Below, in pieces: positions 16,820 through 25,401 of a stretch of 64,000 nucleotides of DNA. The stretch is from positions 532,636 through 596,635 of the forward strand of contig CAZOVG010000001.1 in assembly GCA_964583335.1 (NCBI GenBank), read 5' to 3'. The stretch comes from JAGNKE01 sp964583335. GTDB lineage: Bacteria > Pseudomonadota > Alphaproteobacteria > Micavibrionales > Micavibrionaceae. The notes beneath the pieces are model-generated. The model was not told the origin of the DNA. It saw nothing but the letters and a program-made list of their open reading frames with translations, and did no database searches. Position numbers and translations under genes: made by a program. Positions within the stretch are counted from its first letter, which is position 1. Every line of letters starts with the position of its first letter.

Positions 16820-18043
16820 ATGCAGAGCGAACCCAAAAAGCCCAATTCCTATCGCAGAGGCCCCGACGAGCGCGGGCATTTCGGCCCCTATGGCGGGCGT
16901 TTCGTCGCCGAGACGCTCATGCCACTGATCCTTGAGGTCGAGAAGGCCTATCTTGAGGCGCGGGACGACATCAAGTTCTGGGTCGAGTTCGACAAATATG
17001 CCAAGCACTATATCGGCCGCCCTTCGCCGCTTTACCATGCCGAGAAGGCCACGCAGCATTTCGGCGGGGCGCAGATTTATTTCAAACGCGACGAGCTGAA
17101 CCATACCGGCGCGCACAAGATCAACCATTGCATCGGGCAGATCCTTGTTGCCAAGCGCATGGGCAAGACACGCATCATCGCGGAAACCGGAGCGGGGCAG
17201 CATGGGGTGGCGACGGCGACCGTCTGTGCCCTCTTTGATTTGCCCTGCACCATTTTCATGGGCGAGACGGATGTAAAGCGGCAGGCCCCGAATGTCTTCC
17301 GCATGAAGCTTTTGGGTGCGGAGGTGCGTTCTGTCACTTCAGGTGCGGGGACACTGAAAGATGCTATGAACGAGGCGATGCGTGACTGGGTCAGCAACGT
17401 CCATGATACCTATTACCTGATCGGCACCGTCGCGGGGCCACACCCGTTCCCGATGATGGTGCGGGATTTCCAGTCGGTCATTGGCAAGGAAGTGCGCGAA
17501 CAGTTTGCGGACCGCTACGGCGGATTGCCGGATACGTTGGTGGCGTGCATCGGCGGCGGATCGAACGCTCTGGGCCTGTTTCATCCGTTTCTTGACGACC
17601 CGGACGTGAAGTTGATCGGCGTTGAGGCGGGCGGACATGGCGTTGCAAGCGGAGAGCATGCCGCGAGTCTGACGGGCGGAACGCCGGGCATTTTGCACGG
17701 GATGAGCAGTTATTTTCTGCAGGACGAGAACGGACAGATTCAGGACGCGCATTCGATTTCGGCGGGGCTGGATTATCCCGGCATCGGGCCAGAGCACGCG
17801 TGGCTTTTCGATCACAAGCGTGTCGAATATGTTTCGGTTACGGATGAGGAGGCTTTGGCGGCGTTTCAACTCTGCGCGAAGCTGGAGGGGATCATTCCCG
17901 CGCTTGAGCCCGCGCATGCGTTCGCGCATGTCGCGAAGATCGCTCCTACGCTGCCCGCCGACCATCATCTGGTCATGAATCTCTGCGGGCGCGGCGACAA
18001 GGACATCTTTACCGTTGCCGATAAGCTTGGGGTCAAGTTATGA
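16820..18043 (+). CDS. trpB: Tryptophan synthase beta chain
   Basis: PLP enzyme joining indole and serine. The 407-residue protein has GPYGGRFVAETLMP at the start, the PLP-lysine motif HTGAHKINH, ETGAGQHGVATA, the phosphate-binding GGGSNALG and the C-terminal CGRGDKD. The ATG at 16820 or the preceding GTG at 16817 is the start; there is no clear ribosome binding site. No trp leader peptide or attenuator is visible in the 88 bases before it. Its stop overlaps the next gene in ATGA; that next gene is not trpA, which is unusual. Confidence 0.97.
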   Translation: MQSEPKKPNSYRRGPDERGHFGPYGGRFVAETLMPLILEVEKAYLEARDDIKFWVEFDKYAKHYIGRPSPLYHAEKATQHFGGAQIYFKRDELNHTGAHKINHCIGQILVAKRMGKTRIIAETGAGQHGVATATVCALFDLPCTIFMGETDVKRQAPNVFRMKLLGAEVRSVTSGAGTLKDAMNEAMRDWVSNVHDTYYLIGTVAGPHPFPMMVRDFQSVIGKEVREQFADRYGGLPDTLVACIGGGSNALGLFHPFLDDPDVKLIGVEAGGHGVASGEHAASLTGGTPGILHGMSSYFLQDENGQIQDAHSISAGLDYPGIGPEHAWLFDHKRVEYVSVTDEEALAAFQLCAKLEGIIPALEPAHAFAHVAKIAPTLPADHHLVMNLCGRGDKDIFTVADKLGVKL

Positions 18044-18546
18044 GCGTTCAAGCGGCTCTGCAGTATGAAGTTAAAGCAGGACTTGAACCTGTCGAGGCGT
18101 TTACAGTGCGCGGGATCAGCGCCGTGATCGACAATCAGGACGACCGCGCGGCGGAACAAATCAATACCCTCTGGCAATCGTTTTTCGAACAGCAGGTGGC
18201 GCAGAGAATTCCCGAGCGGGCGAGCGATGTGATCTATGCGGTTTATTCGGATTACGAGGGCGATCATACGAAACCTTACCGCCTGACGATCGGTTATGCT
18301 GCGCCTTCTGAAGCTGCATCCGCGCTTACGATGCTGCATGCCGTGCAGGTTGGTGCAGGGGACTATGCGAGCCTGTCGGCGCGCGGGGAGCAGCCCAAGG
18401 CCCTCATTGAAACGTGGGTGGCCGTGTGGGAGAGCGATCTCGATCGCGCATTCAAGACGGATTTTGAAGTCTACGGGCCCCGCTTTTTCGAAGAGGGCGT
18501 TCACGAGGTTCTGGTTTATATCGGATTGAAGGAGCCCCTCGCATGA
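18040..18546 (+). CDS. GyrI-like effector-binding domain protein within the trp operon
   Basis: A 168-residue single-domain protein of the GyrI-like/AraC effector-binding superfamily (SHS2 fold). Support comes from the pattern EPVEAFTVRGISAVIDNQ in the first strand, AEQINTLWQSFFEQ in the first helix, VIYAVYSDYEGDHTKPYRLTIGY in the central hairpin, VGAGDYASLSARGEQPKAL, and AVWESDLDRAFKTDFEVYGP near the end with the conserved acidic ligand-site residues. Members bind small molecules, act as regulators, or hydrolyse small electrophiles. It overlaps both trpB and trpA by four bases (ATGA each side), so it is translationally coupled to both subunits. A link to tryptophan or indole metabolism is inference. 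Confidence 0.8.
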   Translation: MSVQAALQYEVKAGLEPVEAFTVRGISAVIDNQDDRAAEQINTLWQSFFEQQVAQRIPERASDVIYAVYSDYEGDHTKPYRLTIGYAAPSEAASALTMLHAVQVGAGDYASLSARGEQPKALIETWVAVWESDLDRAFKTDFEVYGPRFFEEGVHEVLVYIGLKEPLA

Positions 18547-19370
18547 AACGTCTGGCCAAGACATTCGAATCGCTGCGTTCGCAAAAGCGCAAGGCTCTTA
18601 TTACCTTTATCATGGGCGGCGATCCCGATGCCGAGACGAGCCTTTCGATTTTGAAGGCTCTGCCGTCTTGCGGGGCGGATATTATCGAGATCGGTATGCC
18701 GTTCTCTGATCCGATGGCGGACGGGCCGGTCATTCAGCTGGCTGGGGAGCGTGCGCTTGCCGGCGGTTGCACGATTGCAAAAATCTTTGAAATGGTCGTG
18801 GCGTTTCGAAAAGAAAATACTGATACGCCGATCGTTTTGATGGGTTACGCCAATCCGGTTTATCGTTATGGGGTCGACAAGTTTGCCCATGATTGCGCGG
18901 ATTTCGGTGTAGACGGTGTAATCGTCGTCGATCTTCCGCCCGAGGAAGACCAGTTGGTGCGCGAGGCCTTGGGCAATCAATTCGTCGATATGATCCGACT
19001 GATCGCGCCGACCACAGACGAGGCGCGTTTAAAGCTGATTCTCGATGGTGCTTCGGGCTTTCTTTATTATGTTTCTATTGCCGGGATCACCGGGGCCGCC
19101 AAGGCAAACCTGGATAGTGTTCGCGCTCACGCCGCGCAGATTCGCGAGAAGACGGATTTGCCGTTGGCGGTTGGATTCGGGATCAAGACGCCAAACGATG
19201 CACAGGAAATGTCGGCGTTCGGCGATGCGGTTGTGGTCGGTTCATCGATTGTTGAAAAAATCGCGCAATTAAGCGGAAAATCGGATAAGTTGGGTCAGGA
19301 TGCGCCTGAAATGGCCGCTATCCTGAACCATATCCGCGCCCTTTCCGGCGCTCTGAAGGCTTCTGCGTGA
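18543..19370 (+). CDS. trpA: Tryptophan synthase alpha chain
   Basis: Cleaves indole-3-glycerol phosphate to indole for TrpB. The 275-residue TIM barrel has LITFIMGGDPD, the catalytic Glu in IIEIGMPFSDPMADGPVIQ, the catalytic Asp in GVIVVDLPPEE, FLYYVSIAGITG and AVGFGIKTPNDA. The ATG overlaps the stop of the GyrI-like gene. AccD follows after 76 bases. Confidence 0.97.
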   Translation: MKRLAKTFESLRSQKRKALITFIMGGDPDAETSLSILKALPSCGADIIEIGMPFSDPMADGPVIQLAGERALAGGCTIAKIFEMVVAFRKENTDTPIVLMGYANPVYRYGVDKFAHDCADFGVDGVIVVDLPPEEDQLVREALGNQFVDMIRLIAPTTDEARLKLILDGASGFLYYVSIAGITGAAKANLDSVRAHAAQIREKTDLPLAVGFGIKTPNDAQEMSAFGDAVVVGSSIVEKIAQLSGKSDKLGQDAPEMAAILNHIRALSGALKASA

Positions 19371-19446
19371 GCTTGACGTATCCCATGTTTTTTGTGAACC
19401 CTGTGTCTCATCACGTGAATTTAATTATGCAAAGGCTGGACGAAAT

Positions 19447-20595
19447 ATGAACTGGCTGACCAATTTCATACCTCCGCGGATCCGTTCGATCGTTGGCGAG
19501 CAGAAGGAAGTCCCCGATAATTTCTGGGCCAAATGCCCTTCGTGCGAGAAGATGCTGTTCCATACGGACCTCAGCGCCAACCACAATGTTTGTCATTACT
19601 GCAATCATCATCTGCGGCTTCCGGTCAAGGAGCGTCTGGCGATGTTGTTCGATGGCGGAAAGTATGAGGTTCTTGAGACGCCTAAGGTGGAGCTCGATCC
19701 GCTCAAGTTCAAGGATAAGGAGCGCTATATCGACAGAATGAAGCGCTCTCAGGCCAAGACCGGCTTGCGGGACGCGATCACGTTGGCCAAGGGTCAGATT
19801 TGCGGTTTGGATGCCGTGATCGCCGCGTTCAATTTCAGCTTTATGGGCGGCTCGATGGGCATGGCCGTGGGCGAGGGGATCGTCAAGGCGGCGCAAGAAG
19901 CGGTCAAAACCAAGTCAGCCTTTATCGTTATCCCGGCCTCCGGCGGGGCACGGATGCAGGAGGGGATGCTCTCCCTGATCCAGATGCCGCGGACTATGGT
20001 CGCCGTTGAGATGGTCAAGGACGCCAAGCTTCCTTACATCGTCGTACTGACCGATCCGACGACGGGCGGGGTTAGCGCCTCATTTGCCATGGTGGGTGAC
20101 GTTCATATCGCCGAGCCGGGTGCGCAGATCGGTTTCGCCGGACCGAATGTCATCAAGGAGACGGTGCGGGAGAAACTGCCCGAAGGGTTCCAGACGGCCG
20201 AGCATCTGCTCAAGCACGGGATGGTCGATATGATCGTGCCGCGCAAGGAAATGAAAAACACACTCGGCGCTTTGATCGGAATTTTGCTGCAAAAACCCTA
20301 TACGAAAGATCCGAAAAAGAACGGTCGCAGTGACAACGAGCATAGCGAAGGCGGAAGTCCGCAAGGCACGGACAGCTCGGGCGCAGGATCGAAGGCCGCA
20401 GCAAAAGGTCAGGCTAACGACAACGAGCGGGCGGCCGCGCGCAGAGCTTTGGAGCAGGTGCGAATCGCGCATGCGGCGGTCAAAAAGCTTGGTCGTAATA
20501 CGGGGCCACAAACAGACATTCTGCAGGCCAATGACGATCAGGAGCTTTCGGATTCCGCACAGATGCCGGTCAGCGGGAGCGCCGCCGGAGACTAG
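19447..20595 (+). CDS. accD: Acetyl-CoA carboxylase carboxyltransferase beta subunit, with C-terminal extension
   Basis: Carboxyltransferase beta subunit for malonyl-CoA synthesis. Residues 1-285 are a normal AccD: NWLTNFIPPRIRS, a four-Cys zinc finger (CPSCEKM ... CHYC), the GGSMGMAVGEGIVKA and PASGGARMQEG oxyanion regions. From about residue 286 there is an added tail of roughly 95 residues, low-complexity and charged (GRSDNEHSEGG, then a helical AARRALEQVRIAHAAVKKL and an acidic end). The tail is longer than in the usual 280-310 residue family members. Its role is unknown. Confidence 0.95.
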   Translation: MNWLTNFIPPRIRSIVGEQKEVPDNFWAKCPSCEKMLFHTDLSANHNVCHYCNHHLRLPVKERLAMLFDGGKYEVLETPKVELDPLKFKDKERYIDRMKRSQAKTGLRDAITLAKGQICGLDAVIAAFNFSFMGGSMGMAVGEGIVKAAQEAVKTKSAFIVIPASGGARMQEGMLSLIQMPRTMVAVEMVKDAKLPYIVVLTDPTTGGVSASFAMVGDVHIAEPGAQIGFAGPNVIKETVREKLPEGFQTAEHLLKHGMVDMIVPRKEMKNTLGALIGILLQKPYTKDPKKNGRSDNEHSEGGSPQGTDSSGAGSKAAAKGQANDNERAAARRALEQVRIAHAAVKKLGRNTGPQTDILQANDDQELSDSAQMPVSGSAAGD

Positions 20596-20610
20596 CCGGA
20601 CATTAACGGC

Positions 20611-21972
20611 ATGCACGTTTCCGATCTCCGACACACCAATCCGACCCTCCGTGAAAAGCTTGAACGGCTTTATGCTTTGCGAACGCGTTCACGCGTGAAC
20701 TGGGACGCACAGGGTTACAGAACATTGCTGCACAATATGGGTGATCCGCATTTGCGGTTGCCTCCCGTGATTCATATTGCAGGAACCAACGGCAAGGGCT
20801 CGATCGTCGCGTTCCTTCGAGCCATTCTGGAGGCACAGGGATATCGCGTTCATGCCTATACGTCGCCGCATTTGCAGCGGGTGAACGAGCGGATCGTTCT
20901 GGCGGGGGAAGAGATTTCGGATGCGCAGCTCGAAGGGCTGATCGACGAGGTTCAAGCGCAGCATAAATTAGAGGATCTTTCCTTTTTCGAGATTACGACC
21001 GCGATTGCCTTTAAGGCGTTCGCGGAAACGCCCGCCGACATTCTGCTGCTTGAGGTCGGCATGGGCGGGCGGCTGGATTGCACGAACGTGATCGAGGCGC
21101 CTCTGGTCAGCGTCATCAGCCGGATTTCGCGCGACCATACGGAATTTCTGGGCGAGGATATCGCGCAGATCGCACGTGAGAAGGCCGGAATCATCAAGCC
21201 GGGACGGCCCTGCGTTCTCAGCGCGCAGGCGGAGGGCGCGGACGGCGATGCGGTTTTAGGTGCCGTGGCCGAGACTGCGGGTGCTTTGAGCGCCCCGCTT
21301 TATGTTTTCGGGCGTGATTGGCGCAGCCATGCGTCAAAGGACGGAATAATTTTCGAGCATGGCGCTGAGCGTTTATATCTGCCCGCGCCCGGGCTTTGCG
21401 GGGCGCATCAGATGATCAATGCGGGGGCTGCGATCATGGCGCTGCGGCTTGTTTCGGACGCTCTCGTCGTTTCGGGGGAGTCGATCTCGCTTGGCTTGCG
21501 GAATGTCCGCTGGAACGGGCGACTTCAGAGGTTTGAAGGCCGCGCGTTCGGGTTGGGCGAGCATACGCAAGTATGGCTCGACAGCGGGCATAACGACAGC
21601 GCGGGCGAGGTGCTGGCGCAGATGATTCGCGGATGGGCCGCCGATGACCCGAAGCCGGTCCGGCTGGTTCTGGGCATGCTGGCGCACAAGGACGTGCGGG
21701 GATTTCTGGCACCGTTGGCGAGGCTTGTGGACGGTATTTACCTCACGCCGATTCAGGGCGAGCCGCAAGGCCTTACGCCCGCGCGGTTGCGGGCGGCTGC
21801 GGGCGACCTGACGGGATCATGCGCGGTTCAGGCTTACGGTTCACTGCCGGAGGCGCTTGAAGCGGCGAATTCTGCCGGGCCTTGCCGCCTTCTGGTCGCC
21901 GGGTCGGTCTATCTTGCCGGTGATTTTTTAAGGCTTTCCGATGAGCGTGCGGGGGCGGGATGCGGAGTTTGA
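20611..21972 (+). CDS. folC: Bifunctional folylpolyglutamate synthase / dihydrofolate synthase
   Basis: Adds glutamate to dihydropteroate or folates using ATP. The 453-residue Mur-ligase-type protein has the P-loop HIAGTNGKGSIVAFL (about 52-66), TSPHLQRVNERI, the GGRLDCTNV metal-site motif and DHTEFLGEDIAQIAREKAGI. Follows accD after 15 bases, the standard alphaproteobacterial order, and closes the aroA-folC cluster. Confidence 0.95.
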   Translation: MHVSDLRHTNPTLREKLERLYALRTRSRVNWDAQGYRTLLHNMGDPHLRLPPVIHIAGTNGKGSIVAFLRAILEAQGYRVHAYTSPHLQRVNERIVLAGEEISDAQLEGLIDEVQAQHKLEDLSFFEITTAIAFKAFAETPADILLLEVGMGGRLDCTNVIEAPLVSVISRISRDHTEFLGEDIAQIAREKAGIIKPGRPCVLSAQAEGADGDAVLGAVAETAGALSAPLYVFGRDWRSHASKDGIIFEHGAERLYLPAPGLCGAHQMINAGAAIMALRLVSDALVVSGESISLGLRNVRWNGRLQRFEGRAFGLGEHTQVWLDSGHNDSAGEVLAQMIRGWAADDPKPVRLVLGMLAHKDVRGFLAPLARLVDGIYLTPIQGEPQGLTPARLRAAAGDLTGSCAVQAYGSLPEALEAANSAGPCRLLVAGSVYLAGDFLRLSDERAGAGCGV

Positions 21973-22047
21973 GTTTTCTATCGTCCCGGGGCATGCTATC
22001 ATACCGTAGTCATTGGAAAATCCGGAGCAAGTGGGGGAGCTTTGAGC

Positions 22048-22746
22048 ATGAGTAAAATTATCCTCGTCGATGATGACCGGAATATCACCGCGTCTTTGTC
22101 GATGGTTTTAGAAGCCGAGGGATTTTCGGTTGAAACCTATAGTGACGGGGAGTCCGGGCTAGACGCTATCAAGCGGGTCAATCCCGACCTTGTGGTTCTG
22201 GATATCAAAATGCCGCGCATGGACGGTATGGAGGTTCTCAAAAAAGTTCGGGAAAATTCAGAAATTCCCGTGATTTTTTTAACATCCAAAGACGATGAGA
22301 TCGACCAGCTTCTGGGCCTTCGGATGGGGGCCGACGATTATATTACCAAGCCGTTTTCGCAGCGTCTTCTGATCGAACGTATCCGGGTTTTGCTGCGGCG
22401 TCAGGATCTCAAGAATGAACCGCAGAAGGCCTCTGCCCAGCAGAACATTCTTTACGGGGACATCGAGTTGGACGAGGCGCGGCATTTGTGCACATGGCGC
22501 GGGGAGCCCGTTAACCTGACCGTTACGGAATTTCTTCTGGTCAAGGCGCTGGTGACTCGCCCCGGGCATGTGCGGACCCGTGACCAGTTGATTGATATGG
22601 CATATGGTGAGAATATCTATGTCGATGATCGGACTGTGGACTCTCATATCAAGCGGATTCGCAACAAGTTTAAAAAAGTAGACGATAACTTTGACCAAAT
22701 CGAAACTCTCTACGGAGTCGGATACAAAATCAAAGAGCAGCAGTGA
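22048..22746 (+). CDS. chvI: ChvI-type response regulator
   Basis: OmpR-family DNA-binding response regulator, 232 residues. The receiver domain (1-120) has the acidic pocket DDDRN, phospho-acceptor Asp in LVVLDIKMPRMDG, the switch Thr in FLTSKDD and Lys in DYITKPFS. The winged-helix domain (about 135-232) ends YGVGYKIKE. In alphaproteobacteria ChvI with ChvG controls envelope, acid-stress and exopolysaccharide genes. GGGGGAG lies 8 bases before the ATG at 22048; a TTG at 22042 is less likely. Overlaps the chvG start. Confidence 0.93.
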   Translation: MSKIILVDDDRNITASLSMVLEAEGFSVETYSDGESGLDAIKRVNPDLVVLDIKMPRMDGMEVLKKVRENSEIPVIFLTSKDDEIDQLLGLRMGADDYITKPFSQRLLIERIRVLLRRQDLKNEPQKASAQQNILYGDIELDEARHLCTWRGEPVNLTVTEFLLVKALVTRPGHVRTRDQLIDMAYGENIYVDDRTVDSHIKRIRNKFKKVDDNFDQIETLYGVGYKIKEQQ

Positions 22747-24445
22747 GCGCTGGCTGCGGATTGGCTTGCGCAATGGCGAGTTCGACCAGCTTTTCGATCT
22801 GTATTGGGGCGGGACGCAGGGCCGGATTACCGGCCTGACCCTGAGGATTATTGCAGTCAACGCCATCGCGCTGCTCAGCCTGATGCTGGGCGTTCTTTAT
22901 CTGGGGGATTATCAGAGCCGCCTGATTCAGACCAAGCTTGAGACCTTCGAGACCGAAATCTTTCTTGTGACCGCCGCCGTGTCCGAGGCCAGCCGTGTTG
23001 ACGATTCCGGGCCTGGTGCAGAGCTTGCGGTTGAGAATGTCCGCCGGATTGTTGGTTTATTTGGCGCTACTCTGAACAAGCGTATTCGTGTTTTTGATAA
23101 ATCAGGCCAACTTGTTGCAGACTCGCAAAGTCTCATTGCGGAGCGCAATATTGATCCCATCTTTGTTGTCCAGAGAGAGGAAGAGCATACGTGGGAAAGC
23201 ATCCAAATGCTCAAGCAGATGGGCGCTTTTTTTCTGTCCTTCCTGCCGGAGCAGGATGCCTTGCCGGAATATCGGGAGAGCAACTCCCAATCTGCTCAAG
23301 ACTATGAAGATGTCCTTGATGCCATGAAGAGCAAAGTCAGTATTTCCGCTTGGCGAGATCGTGAAAACGCCATCATGCTGACCGCCGCCATGCCGATCAA
23401 GTACAACAACCAAATTGCCGGGGTTGCGTATCTTGTCAGCGAGGGGCGGGATATCCGCAAGGCGCTTGGCGACGCATGGTTCGACATTCTCAAGGTTTTC
23501 CTGTCTGTTTTACTCTTTACGATCGCTCTTTCCATCTATCTTTCGGGGGTGATCGCGCGACCCCTGCGAAAGCTGGCGGACGCGGCGGACAAGGTGCGGC
23601 GGGGCAAGTTGCGCGGCGACGAGATCCCCGACATGAGCGGGCGCAAGGACGAGATCGGCGAGCTTTCGATTGCGCTGAGCGACATGACCAACGCCTTATT
23701 GGAGCGCATGGACGCGATGGAGAGCTTCGCGGCTGACGTTTCGCACGAGATCAAGAATCCCCTGACTTCGCTCAAGAGCGCAATCGAGAGCGTTTCGGTC
23801 GTCAAAAAGAAGGAGGATCAGGACAAGCTGCTCGCGATTATTTTGCACGATATCGCGCGGCTGGACCGGCTGATTTCCGATATTTCCGGCGCATCGCGGC
23901 TTGAGGCCGAACTGTCGCGAGAGTCATTCGAGACGCTGAGCGTGCGGGCTCTGCTGCGCAAGCTGCTCGATATTTACAAGAATCCTCTGGACCGCAGCAA
24001 AAACAGGGTCGATCCCGATACGGCGATCAAGGACGGCGTGATGATCATGCTGGATTATCCGCATGAGGAAGATATTCTGATCCAAGGGAATGAGGGGCGG
24101 CTGGGGCAGGTGTTTCATAACATCATCTCAAACGCTCTGACCTTCACCCCGGTCAAGAGCATCATCCGAATCAAGGTCGAGAAGCGGCAAAAGCGCGTGA
24201 CGATCAGTTTCGAGGACGAGGGGCCGGGCATTCCCGAGAACAACCTCAAGACCGTGTTCGACCGTTTTTATTCCGAGCGGCCGCAAGAGCAGTACGGCAA
24301 GCATTCCGGGCTTGGGCTTTCGATCTGCAAGCAGATCATCGAGGCGCATAACGGCATGATCTATGCCGAGAACGTCAAGAGCCGCCAGGGCAAGATCACG
24401 GGGGCGCGGTTCGTGATCGTGCTCAACATCGCGGAGACGCCATGA
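22691..24445 (+). CDS. chvG: ChvG-type sensor histidine kinase
   Basis: Membrane sensor partner of ChvI, 584 residues. Two membrane segments (about 50-72 IIAVNAIALLSLMLGVLYLG and 265-287 FLSVLLFTIALSIYLSGVI) flank a periplasmic domain of about 190 residues. A HAMP domain follows, then the H-box ADVSHEIKNPLTSLKSA with a normal phospho-acceptor His, and the N, G1 and G2 boxes (FHNIISNALTF, FEDEGPGIPE, SGLGLSICKQII). The start is uncertain: TTG at 22691 overlaps chvI by 56 bases, and shorter TTG starts exist. Its stop overlaps rapZ in ATGA, leaving no room for hprK, the usual next gene. Confidence 0.92.
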   Translation: MTKSKLSTESDTKSKSSSERWLRIGLRNGEFDQLFDLYWGGTQGRITGLTLRIIAVNAIALLSLMLGVLYLGDYQSRLIQTKLETFETEIFLVTAAVSEASRVDDSGPGAELAVENVRRIVGLFGATLNKRIRVFDKSGQLVADSQSLIAERNIDPIFVVQREEEHTWESIQMLKQMGAFFLSFLPEQDALPEYRESNSQSAQDYEDVLDAMKSKVSISAWRDRENAIMLTAAMPIKYNNQIAGVAYLVSEGRDIRKALGDAWFDILKVFLSVLLFTIALSIYLSGVIARPLRKLADAADKVRRGKLRGDEIPDMSGRKDEIGELSIALSDMTNALLERMDAMESFAADVSHEIKNPLTSLKSAIESVSVVKKKEDQDKLLAIILHDIARLDRLISDISGASRLEAELSRESFETLSVRALLRKLLDIYKNPLDRSKNRVDPDTAIKDGVMIMLDYPHEEDILIQGNEGRLGQVFHNIISNALTFTPVKSIIRIKVEKRQKRVTISFEDEGPGIPENNLKTVFDRFYSERPQEQYGKHSGLGLSICKQIIEAHNGMIYAENVKSRQGKITGARFVIVLNIAETP

Positions 24446-25284
24446 CGGATTTCCGGCCCCTGATCGTCACAGGCTATTCGGGCGCGGGGATGACCTCCGT
24501 GCTCAAGGCGCTTGAGGATTTCAATTTCGAGGTGTTCGACAATTTCCCGCTGGCGCTGGTCGATTCGCTGCTGGAACAGGCGGGGCAGAACAACCGGCCC
24601 CCCTTAAGGATCGCGATCGGCATCGATACGCGCACGTGGGGCTTTTCGGCTTCGGCGGTTCTGGACGTGGCCAAGCGGGGGCAGGCGCGGCTGTTGTTCG
24701 TGACGTGCGACGAGGCGACCTTGCAAAAGCGGTTCAACGAGACGCGGCGGCGGCATCCGCTGGCCAAGGACCGCCCCGTGAAATACGGGATCGAGCTGGA
24801 GCGTAAGCTTTTGGCCGGATTGAGAAAAGAGGCGGATATCGTCATCGATTCGACCGAGTTTTCCATCCACGACATGCGGCATGTGCTGGAGGGGTATTTT
24901 TGCGTGCCCGGGGAGGGGCGGCTGACCGTCACCCTGATGTCCTTCGGGTTTCGGGGCGGGACGCCCCGGGAGGCAGATATCGTGATGGACGTAAGGTTTT
25001 TGAGCAATCCGCACTGGGTTCCGGAGCTCCGGGAGCTGACCGGGCTGGACGGCGCGGTGGGGGATTATGTTCGGCAGGACCCGGATTATGAGGGGTTCAT
25101 GACTCGTTTCCGCGACCTTCTTGAGTCGCTTCTGCCCCGGTATGGGCGGGAAGGGAAGAATTACCTCACCGTGGCCGTGGGTTGCACAGGGGGGCGGCAC
25201 CGGTCGGTGCATATCGTGCAGGAGCTTGCGGCGTGGCTGCGGGCAAAAAACCAGCAGGTTTTTGTCGAAAATCGTGATTTATGA
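24442..25284 (+). CDS. rapZ: RapZ-family protein with altered Walker A motif
   Basis: A 280-residue RapZ/YvcJ protein. In E. coli RapZ binds small RNAs and RNase E to control glucosamine-6-phosphate synthase mRNA; in alphaproteobacteria the role is less defined. The N-terminal ATPase-like domain has the P-loop written GYSGAGMTSVLKALED, so the Walker A Lys is Met17, where alphaproteobacterial homologues usually have Lys or Arg. The C-terminal domain is well conserved (LMSFGFRGGTPREADIVMDVRFLSNPHW in two parts, and VGCTGGRHRSV). Overlaps chvG by four bases. Confidence 0.92.
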   Translation: MTDFRPLIVTGYSGAGMTSVLKALEDFNFEVFDNFPLALVDSLLEQAGQNNRPPLRIAIGIDTRTWGFSASAVLDVAKRGQARLLFVTCDEATLQKRFNETRRRHPLAKDRPVKYGIELERKLLAGLRKEADIVIDSTEFSIHDMRHVLEGYFCVPGEGRLTVTLMSFGFRGGTPREADIVMDVRFLSNPHWVPELRELTGLDGAVGDYVRQDPDYEGFMTRFRDLLESLLPRYGREGKNYLTVAVGCTGGRHRSVHIVQELAAWLRAKNQQVFVENRDL

Positions 25285-25353
25285 AGGGGTTAATGGGCCG
25301 CGCAGCCTAAAAAAGATGCTTCCCTTTTGACCTGCGGGTATGGTATTTTACTT

Positions 25354-25401
25354 ATGAAAAAAAATAATAAGCGGTTTAAGATTTTACGGGTGATACCATG
25401 A
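25354..25401 (+). CDS. Possible 15-residue leader peptide before the enzyme I gene
   Basis: An ATG at 25354 opens a 15-codon frame, MKKNNKRFKILRVIP, whose TGA stop overlaps the ATG of the next gene in ATGA. The downstream gene has no clear ribosome binding site of its own, so this short basic peptide could couple translation. It also lacks a strong ribosome binding site, and such short frames arise by chance. Listed as a possibility only. Confidence 0.3.
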   Translation: MKKNNKRFKILRVIP

